The notes under the pieces: generated by a model
What the model was told of the DNA's origin: nothing
The model's input: only the letters and a program-made list of their open reading frames with translations
Databases searched by the model: none
Shown here: piece by piece, positions 57,677 to 64,000 of the stretch
Layout of the letters: each line of letters starts with the position of its first letter
How positions within the stretch are numbered: position 1 is the first letter of the stretch
DNA from: Nocardia arthritidis
GTDB taxonomy: Bacteria > Actinomycetota > Actinomycetes > Mycobacteriales > Mycobacteriaceae
Length of the DNA stretch: 64,000 nt
Assembly: GCF_011801145.1 (NCBI RefSeq)
Contig: NZ_CP046172.1
Span: forward strand, 4,960,001 to 5,024,000
Reading direction: 5' to 3'
Program-made: the position numbers and the translations under genes

Positions 57677-60600
57677 CGCGCGGCCTCCACGCTCGGACCG
57701 GATTCGGTCGCCGCGCCGGGCTCCGGCAGATAGCCCACCTCGGTGCAGTGCTTCAGGTACACCCGCACCAGCTCTTCCACCGGCGGGCAATCGATTCCGG
57801 CCGCGCCGAGCACCCGTCGGGTGTACGCGCAGTCGGCGTAGGAGCTCTCCTCGTAATGGATGGTGCCGAAGAGTTCGATGCCGTACTTGAACATCTCCAG
57901 CGTCTGGCTGTCGTAGCGCTCACCCGTGCCGAGGCGGTAGATCTCCCGGTCGGTGGCGCGGCGGTGGAATTCCTCCAGCGGGACCAGAGTCACGTCGTAG
58001 CCTGCCTTCTGGACATAGCGCACCACGTCGTAGTACCGCTTTATGTCCGGATTGGTGAGGTGGTATGTCTCCCGGTAGGTGGGCCGGTGCAGGGCGATGT
58101 GCACGATCGCGGCGCTCACGTAATCGACCGGGGTGATATCCCAGTGCACCGGCGTGAGCATGGTCTCGCCGGTCTCGATCATCGTCTTGAGGATGTCGTA
58201 GTAGGCGCCCTTCACCGAGACCTCCGAGAACGGATACTGCCCGGTGACGCTGTCGCCCATGATGTTTCCCGGCCGCACGATGTCCCAGCGCAGGCCGCGC
58301 TCGCTCGCCGCCCGGATCAGCTTCTCCGACTCGTATTTCGTCTGCTGGTACGGCAGATGGTCGTAGCCCTGGCCCAATTCGAGGTCGTGCTCGGTGAACG
58401 GCGGGTTGTTGAAGTTCAACCGGTCGCCGAGCGCGCTGAAACTCGAGACATAGACCAGATACCGGCCGCGCGAGCCGAGCGCGAATTCCACTGCCCGCCT
58501 TGTGCCTTCGACATTGATCGGGGCCAGCGCGTCGTAGAATGTGACCAGCGTGGTGCGGCCCGCGGCGTGGACGGTGAGATCGGTTTCCGCCGAAATCCGC
58601 TGCCAGGTCGGTTCGTCCAGGCCGAAGCGGTCCTGTGAGACGTCGCCGAGCACCGCCGTCACCCGTACTCGATAGGCCTCGTCGAGCGCGCCGTCCGGAT
58701 CGTAGGTCCGCAGGAAGTGTTGGATACGGCGTTCCGCGGCGGCCTGTGACGTGCCGCGGACCAGGCAGGTGATGCGGACATCGGAGTGCGCGAGCAGGTC
58801 GTACAGCAGTTTGCCGCCGAGCACGCCCGTGACGCCGGTGACGAATACTGTGGCCACCGGAATGGGCGCGTCCAGGGTCAGTATCGGGATATCCTCTGCC
58901 GCAACGGTATTCGATATCTCGGTGGCCGTCTTCCCGGCAGTTCGCGCGCCGGTGACGATTCCGTCCCGCACGAGGTAGTCCGCCAGGGACGCGATCGTCG
59001 GATACCGTTCGGTCGAATCCGCCGGGATGCGGACGTCGTAGTGCTTCATCAGCCGGTTGAGCATCCGCACCGTCGCGACCGAGTCGAAGCCGAAATCGAT
59101 GAACTCGGCGTCGAGGTCGAGGTCGGCGGGGTCGGATTTGGTGAGATCGGCGAAGATATCCCGGATTTCGTCGCACAGGGTGGTGCGGAGTTCGATGTCC
59201 TCGGCCTCGGTCGGTTGCTCGGTGAGTGGCTCGGCGGCAGTCTCGGGTTGCTGCTCGGCGGCAGTCCCGGGCACGGTCGGCTCATCTCGGTGCCCGACGC
59301 CGTTGGTCCGGTGCCCGTTGCGCCGCTCTGTCGTATCGACCGATTCGATCGGTTGCGCGACAACCGTTTTCGCGACGATCTGCGGCGGCTCGCCGCGGCG
59401 GCGGTAATCCTGCGGCACGATCCAGTGCCTGCGCCGCGCGAACGGATATCCGGGCAGGCTCACGATCCGTCCGAACGCCGTGCCGTACAACCGTTCCCAG
59501 TTCACCGTCCACCCGGACGCCCAGAGCTCCGCGAGGCGCGGCAGGTTGCCCGAACGCAGCAGCCCGGCCAATTCCGCACGGTCGGTGTCGGATTCGCCCG
59601 CGAGCTCGTCCGCGTCCCGATGGGTCCGCGCCACGCCGTGGAATACCGCGAGCCCCTCCGCGGGACGCGCGCCCGGACCGGACGCGGCATCGAGCAGCTC
59701 GACGAGCTCCGCCGTGCTGGTCGCCACCACGGCGAGCCGGTGTTCGAAGGGCGCCCGGCCGACGGCCAGCGTCCACGCCACATCGGCCAGCGGAATCGGC
59801 TGTGCCCGTAGGCGTTGCACCAGCCGGGCGGCCGCCTCGGCCAGCCTTTCCGCGTCGCGGGCCGACAGGACGACCACCCGTGCGCCGTCCTCGGGCTCAC
59901 GCGGCGCGAGCGGTTCGGCGTCGGACACGATGACGTGCGCGTTGCCGCCGCCGGCGCCGAACGAACTCACCGCGGTCAGCCGGGGCGATCCGTCGCTGGG
60001 ACGCGGCCATTCCGTTGGCGTTTCGATGACCCGGAACGGGGTGACCGCGAAATCGATACCCGGGTTCGGCGGATCGCTGTGCAGGTTCGGCGCGATGGTG
60101 TTCTCCCGCAGTTGCAGCAGCGCTTTCACCACCCCCGCCGCACCCGCCGCGGCCTCCAGATGACCGACGCTCGATTTCGCCGAACCGATACCGCAGTAAC
60201 CGCGGTCCGGCGTCGTGCGGCGGTACGCCCGTGTCAGCGCGGCGATTTCGATCGGATCGCCCAGCGCCGTCCCGGTGCCGTGCGCCTCGACATAGCCGAT
60301 ATCGCGCGCGTCGACCCGCGCGACGGTGAGCGCGCGCTCGATCAACTCCGCCTGCGCCGCCGGATTCGGCACGGTGAACCCGTTCGTGCGGCCGCCGTGG
60401 TTGATGGCGCTGCCGCGGATCACGCCGTAGATCCGGTCGCCGTCGACGCGCGCGTGCCGCAGCGGTTTCAGCACCAGCGTGACGACGCCCTCCCCCGGAA
60501 CATAGCCGTCGCCGCCCGCGCCGAAGGTGCGGCAGCGGCCGTCGCTGGACGCCCAGCGGCCGTAACCGAGCAGCAGGAACTTTCCGGGATGGATCGAGAC

Positions 60601-63600
60601 GTTCACCCCACCCGCGAGCGCGTAGGCCGACTCACCGCGCCGCAGGCTCTCGCACGCCAGATGCAGCGCCGTCAGCGAGGCCGAGCACGCCGTATCCACC
60701 GCCAGGCTGGGGCCGTGGAAGCCGAACTGATACGAAACCCGGTTCGCCACCGCGAAATAACCGGAGATCGGGATGTTCACGAAGGCCTGGTATTCGGCGT
60801 AGCCGACGCCGACGAACACGCTCGCGTCCACCAGCCCGCGGGCGGCGGCGCTGGCGCGCAGCCGATCCGGCGGATATCCCGCGTCCTCCAAAGCGGCCCA
60901 GGATGTTTCGAGGAACAGTCGCTGCTGCGGATCCATCTCCTCGGCATCCTTCGGCGTGATGCCGAAGAAGCGGGCGTCGAATTTGTCCACGTCGTCGAGG
61001 AATCCGCCCCACCGCGCGTAGGTGGTCCCCGGCTCGTCCGGGTCGTCGGAAAGGTATACGCCGTGATCCCAGCGCTGCGGCGGCACCTCGACGATGCAGT
61101 CCCGGCCCGCCACCAGGTTGGCCCAGAACTCGTCGATATCGTGCGCCATCGGGAAGCGGCCCGCCATACCGACTATCGCGATATCGTCCTCGGCGGCAAC
61201 CGGTTCCATCGCCGTCGCCGAGCGAACCGGCTCGGCCGCGACGGCCACGGGCTCCGGCCGTGTACCCGTCAGCTCCGTCAGGCGGTCGGCGTGCATGTCG
61301 GCGAAATAGCCCGCGAGCTCGCGCAGGGTCTGGTACTCGAAGAACAGGGTGCTCGGCAGCTCACCGAATTCGGCGACCAGCCTGTCGTTCAGCTTGCTGA
61401 TGAGCACGGAATCGATTCCGTAGTCCTGCAACGGGATCCGGGTGCGGATGCGGGCCGGATCGAGACGGCAGTACTCGGCGAGCAGACCCTTCAGGTAGTC
61501 CTCCGCGACTCGCCACAGCTCCTTCCCCTGGGAGGGTGTCGCTTCGGCAGTGGCTTCGGCGGGCACGGTTTCGGTGACCGGTACGTCCGGCACCCAGCAG
61601 TGTTCGCGATCGAATCGGTACCCCGGCAGGTGCAACCGCCGCGCGGAATCGTGCGACCACGGCGCGAATTCGACATCCGCCCCTTCGACCCAGGCTCGCG
61701 CCACCGCGACGGGGTCGGTGAGCGCACGCGCGGATCCCGCCGCCGCCTCGGGCGCGACACCGCTGAAAACCCCTGCGAGATGGTCACCGTCGGCGAAATC
61801 GGCCAGGCGCGCGGCCAGTCCGTCGACGGACTCCGCGACAACGGCCAGCCGGTGTTCGAAGGCCGAGCGGCCGAATGCGAGCGTGTGCGCGATATCCGCG
61901 AGCCGCCATTCCGGATGCGCGGCGATCGACCGCCGCAGCGTCCGCGCCGCCGCCACCAGGCTGGAGGCGGTCCGCGCCGACAGCACGACGACCTGTGCGC
62001 CGCCGATCTCACCGTGCGGTGCGGGAATTCGCGCCGCGGGATAGTCGTCCACCACGAGATGCGCGTTGGTGCCGCTGAATCCGAACGAGCTGACCGCCGC
62101 CCGGCGCGTCCCCGCGGGCCAGTCCCTGGTTTCGGTATTCACGAAGAACGGTGAATTATCCAGTTCCAGCAGTGGATTCACCGTATCCGCGTGCAGCGTC
62201 GGCGGAAGCTTTCCGGCCCGCATCGCCAGCAGCACCTTGAACAGGCCGGCCATTCCGGCCGCATGCGAGGCGTGACCGATATTCGACTTCACCGAGCCGA
62301 CCGGAATCGTCGCGACCGAATCGGTGTACCGGCGGAAGGCCGCGGTCAGCGCCTCGATCTCGATCGGATCGCCCAGTCGCGTTCCGGTGCCGTGTGTCTC
62401 GACGTAGCCGATGGTCGCCGGATCGATGCCCGCCGCCCGGTAGACCTCGAGTTCCAGCTCGGTCTGCGATCTGGCACTCGGTGCGGTGATGCCGTTGGTG
62501 CGGCCGTCGTGGTTCACCCCAGTGCCACGGATGATGCCGTGGATCGGATCTCCGTCGCGCTCGGCGGCAACCAGCGGCTTCAGCACGACGACACCAACGC
62601 CCTCGGCGATCACGAATCCGTCGGCGTCCGCACCGAAGGCGGCGCACCGCCCCTGCGCCGACAGCATGCCCATCGACGATGCGAGCAGGTGGTACTCCGG
62701 CGTGACGAATACCGCGACACCGCCGGCCAATGCGAGCTCCGATTCACCGGATCGCAGGCTGCGGCACGCCTGATGCACGGCGACGAGGGCCGACGAGCAC
62801 GCGGTGTCGAGTCCCATGCACGGACCGGTCAGATCGAGGTGATACGCGACCCTGGCGGGCAGAATGGCCGGGCTGTTGCCGGTGAACATGTGGTGCGAAC
62901 CGAAGGTCGCGCGATTGCGCAGCAGCGTCGCGTAATCCGAACCCGGTGCGCCCGCGAAGACGCCGCATCGCTTGCGCCGCAGCGACCTCGGATCGATGCC
63001 CGCGTCTTCCAGCGCCAGCCAACTGTGTTCGAGGAACAACCGCTGCTGCGGATCCATATGATCGGCCTCGGTGGGCACCAGATCGAAGAACGCGGGATCG
63101 AAAAGGCCTACGTCGTCGAGGAATCCGCCCCATTTCGAATAGGTCTTCCCGGGGGTCGCCGGGCCGGGCCGGAAATAGTCCGCGATCGGCCAGCGGCTGG
63201 GCGGCACCTCGGTCACCGAATCGACACCCGCGGCGAGATTGCGCCAGAACTCGTCGAGGTCCGCCGCGCCAGGGAAGCGGCCGGACATGCCGATGATCGC
63301 GATATCCATGCCGGATTCCGTTCGGTCCTGCCGGATTTCCGGCTCAGCGGTCCGGCCCGATGGCTCCGCGCTCTTCAGTGGTTCGGCCGGTGTCGGATCG
63401 ATATCCGCTGCGCGACCCGACGATTCGGACGTTTCCCGCGGCTTCTCCGCGCCCCCGTCCTGCGCGACGCGCTGGGCCAGCGCCCGCGCCGTCGGATAGT
63501 CGAATACGACCGTCGGCCGCAGCGTGAGCGCGAAGCGGTCGTTGATCCGTTCCACGATCTTCACCGCCAGGATGGAATCAACGCCGTATTCCGACAGCGG

Positions 63601-64000
63601 CAGCTCCGGGCGGACTTCGTCCGGTGCGATACCCAGCCCGGCGGCCACGATGCCGATCACCGCGCGCTGCAACGCCTCCGGCACTGCCTGGCGCGGAATA
63701 TCTTCCACAACAGCCGTTTTCGTTGCTGGGTGCACTGTCTCGGCGGGCCGGGGATCGTCTAGTTCCAGCTCACCCGCAGCCGTTTCGTGCCATGCCGCGA
63801 GCAGCCGGAAACTCGGTTCCGCGTCATCGGACAGCCCGGGGCCCCAGGCGTGTACGCCGCTGAATCCGGCCCGCATCAGCGCCGACCGCCACTGGTCCTC
63901 GGACAGCAGCGGCGAATTCACGATGCGCAGCTCCGGATCCCGGTAGCCGTGCCAGCCGTCGAGCAGGCCGAAGGTCAGTGCCAGCACCTCGAGATCGGTG
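57673..64000 (-). CDS. AT-less modular polyketide synthase ending in a thioester reductase, N-terminus beyond window
   Basis: Over 2,100 residues are visible and the frame stays open to the right edge. Counting from the GTG at 63987, the remaining C-methyltransferase end (LTFGLLDGWHGYRDPELR) is followed by ACP1 (Ser138, GVDS), KS1 (Cys396, DTACSSAL), and a linker with no AT. Next come ACP2 (Ser860, GIDS), KS2 (Cys about 1101, DTACSAS), a linker, and ACP3 (Ser about 1632, GFDS). The reductive domain (VFVTGVTGVLGGKLL, about 1705-2090) comes last. No KR, DH or ER is present. Unreduced extensions and reductive release predict an aromatic aldehyde. Confidence 0.94.
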   Translation of the reverse strand, partial: TDLEVLALTFGLLDGWHGYRDPELRIVNSPLLSEDQWRSALMRAGFSGVHAWGPGLSDDAEPSFRLLAAWHETAAGELELDDPRPAETVHPATKTAVVEDIPRQAVPEALQRAVIGIVAAGLGIAPDEVRPELPLSEYGVDSILAVKIVERINDRFALTLRPTVVFDYPTARALAQRVAQDGGAEKPRETSESSGRAADIDPTPAEPLKSAEPSGRTAEPEIRQDRTESGMDIAIIGMSGRFPGAADLDEFWRNLAAGVDSVTEVPPSRWPIADYFRPGPATPGKTYSKWGGFLDDVGLFDPAFFDLVPTEADHMDPQQRLFLEHSWLALEDAGIDPRSLRRKRCGVFAGAPGSDYATLLRNRATFGSHHMFTGNSPAILPARVAYHLDLTGPCMGLDTACSSALVAVHQACRSLRSGESELALAGGVAVFVTPEYHLLASSMGMLSAQGRCAAFGADADGFVIAEGVGVVVLKPLVAAERDGDPIHGIIRGTGVNHDGRTNGITAPSARSQTELELEVYRAAGIDPATIGYVETHGTGTRLGDPIEIEALTAAFRRYTDSVATIPVGSVKSNIGHASHAAGMAGLFKVLLAMRAGKLPPTLHADTVNPLLELDNSPFFVNTETRDWPAGTRRAAVSSFGFSGTNAHLVVDDYPAARIPAPHGEIGGAQVVVLSARTASSLVAAARTLRRSIAAHPEWRLADIAHTLAFGRSAFEHRLAVVAESVDGLAARLADFADGDHLAGVFSGVAPEAAAGSARALTDPVAVARAWVEGADVEFAPWSHDSARRLHLPGYRFDREHCWVPDVPVTETVPAEATAEATPSQGKELWRVAEDYLKGLLAEYCRLDPARIRTRIPLQDYGIDSVLISKLNDRLVAEFGELPSTLFFEYQTLRELAGYFADMHADRLTELTGTRPEPVAVAAEPVRSATAMEPVAAEDDIAIVGMAGRFPMAHDIDEFWANLVAGRDCIVEVPPQRWDHGVYLSDDPDEPGTTYARWGGFLDDVDKFDARFFGITPKDAEEMDPQQRLFLETSWAALEDAGYPPDRLRASAAARGLVDASVFVGVGYAEYQAFVNIPISGYFAVANRVSYQFGFHGPSLAVDTACSASLTALHLACESLRRGESAYALAGGVNVSIHPGKFLLLGYGRWASSDGRCRTFGAGGDGYVPGEGVVTLVLKPLRHARVDGDRIYGVIRGSAINHGGRTNGFTVPNPAAQAELIERALTVARVDARDIGYVEAHGTGTALGDPIEIAALTRAYRRTTPDRGYCGIGSAKSSVGHLEAAAGAAGVVKALLQLRENTIAPNLHSDPPNPGIDFAVTPFRVIETPTEWPRPSDGSPRLTAVSSFGAGGGNAHVIVSDAEPLAPREPEDGARVVVLSARDAERLAEAAARLVQRLRAQPIPLADVAWTLAVGRAPFEHRLAVVATSTAELVELLDAASGPGARPAEGLAVFHGVARTHRDADELAGESDTDRAELAGLLRSGNLPRLAELWASGWTVNWERLYGTAFGRIVSLPGYPFARRRHWIVPQDYRRRGEPPQIVAKTVVAQPIESVDTTERRNGHRTNGVGHRDEPTVPGTAAEQQPETAAEPLTEQPTEAEDIELRTTLCDEIRDIFADLTKSDPADLDLDAEFIDFGFDSVATVRMLNRLMKHYDVRIPADSTERYPTIASLADYLVRDGIVTGARTAGKTATEISNTVAAEDIPILTLDAPIPVATVFVTGVTGVLGGKLLYDLLAHSDVRITCLVRGTSQAAAERRIQHFLRTYDPDGALDEAYRVRVTAVLGDVSQDRFGLDEPTWQRISAETDLTVHAAGRTTLVTFYDALAPINVEGTRRAVEFALGSRGRYLVYVSSFSALGDRLNFNNPPFTEHDLELGQGYDHLPYQQTKYESEKLIRAASERGLRWDIVRPGNIMGDSVTGQYPFSEVSVKGAYYDILKTMIETGETMLTPVHWDITPVDYVSAAIVHIALHRPTYRETYHLTNPDIKRYYDVVRYVQKAGYDVTLVPLEEFHRRATDREIYRLGTGERYDSQTLEMFKYGIELFGTIHYEESSYADCAYTRRVLGAAGIDCPPVEELVRVYLKHCTEVGYLPEPGAATESGPSVEAAR

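Noticed and set aside
62191..63762. 523-codon plus-strand frame antisense to the megasynthase
   Set aside because: Shadow of the ketosynthase region, no domain.

Overview
The window is high-G+C actinobacterial DNA, most likely from a Nocardia. It carries mycothiol biosynthesis (mshC) next to the SCO1664 / DUF3090 / MSMEG_4193 phosphomutase / uppP block, a type-2 isoleucyl-tRNA synthetase under an ultrashort-stem-I T-box, an F420-type oxidoreductase, a hemin ABC transporter behind an IdeR-like box, two FadD15-type acyl-CoA ligases and an MTB12-like lipoprotein. I found no rRNA, tRNA, CRISPR array or insertion sequence.

Layout. 0-28 kb is mostly chromosomal backbone: DinB protein, YitT protein, FadD15-like ligase, a small secreted protein, T-box and ileS, an MBL hydrolase, mshC, an LLM oxidoreductase, the SCO1664-DUF3090-phosphomutase-uppP block, an aldo/keto reductase, hemin transport (hmuTUV), an MMPL operon, a beta-propeller lipoprotein, a DUF5703 protein and pyrD. 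Several gaps here hold tandem or inverted repeats. The most striking is an 81-bp (27-codon) repeat that stays open between hmuU and hmuV.

28.4-36.8 kb looks accessory. It has two tandem small paralogues, two ribokinase-family proteins that both lack the catalytic Asp, a GTP cyclohydrolase II paralogue with Met where the catalytic Tyr should be, a VOC protein, and a large STAND ATPase (alpha/beta-hydrolase, NB-ARC, TPR, HAD) split by a -1 frameshift. This is the best candidate for an undescribed signalling or conflict system.

37-41.5 kb returns to housekeeping genes: a second FadD15-like ligase, a PEBP protein, an M20 peptidase and a GtrA protein. 41.6-64 kb is a polyketide/glycolipid cluster cut by the right edge. 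It has an AT-less KS-ACP protein, and an eight-gene operon (gmd, C-methyltransferase, reductase, MycE-like O-methyltransferase, UGT-type and GT87 glycosyltransferases, flavin monooxygenase, P450). It also has a polyprenol-phosphate hexose synthase, a cupin, a stand-alone AT fused to a thioesterase, and an AT-less megasynthase ending ACP-KS-ACP-KS-ACP-thioester reductase. The separate AT would load the AT-less modules, the unreduced terminal modules plus reductase predict an aromatic aldehyde, and the sugar genes predict methylated 6-deoxyhexoses. This fits what I recall of the nocardiosis-associated polyketide (NOCAP) glycolipid; I could not check that by comparison.
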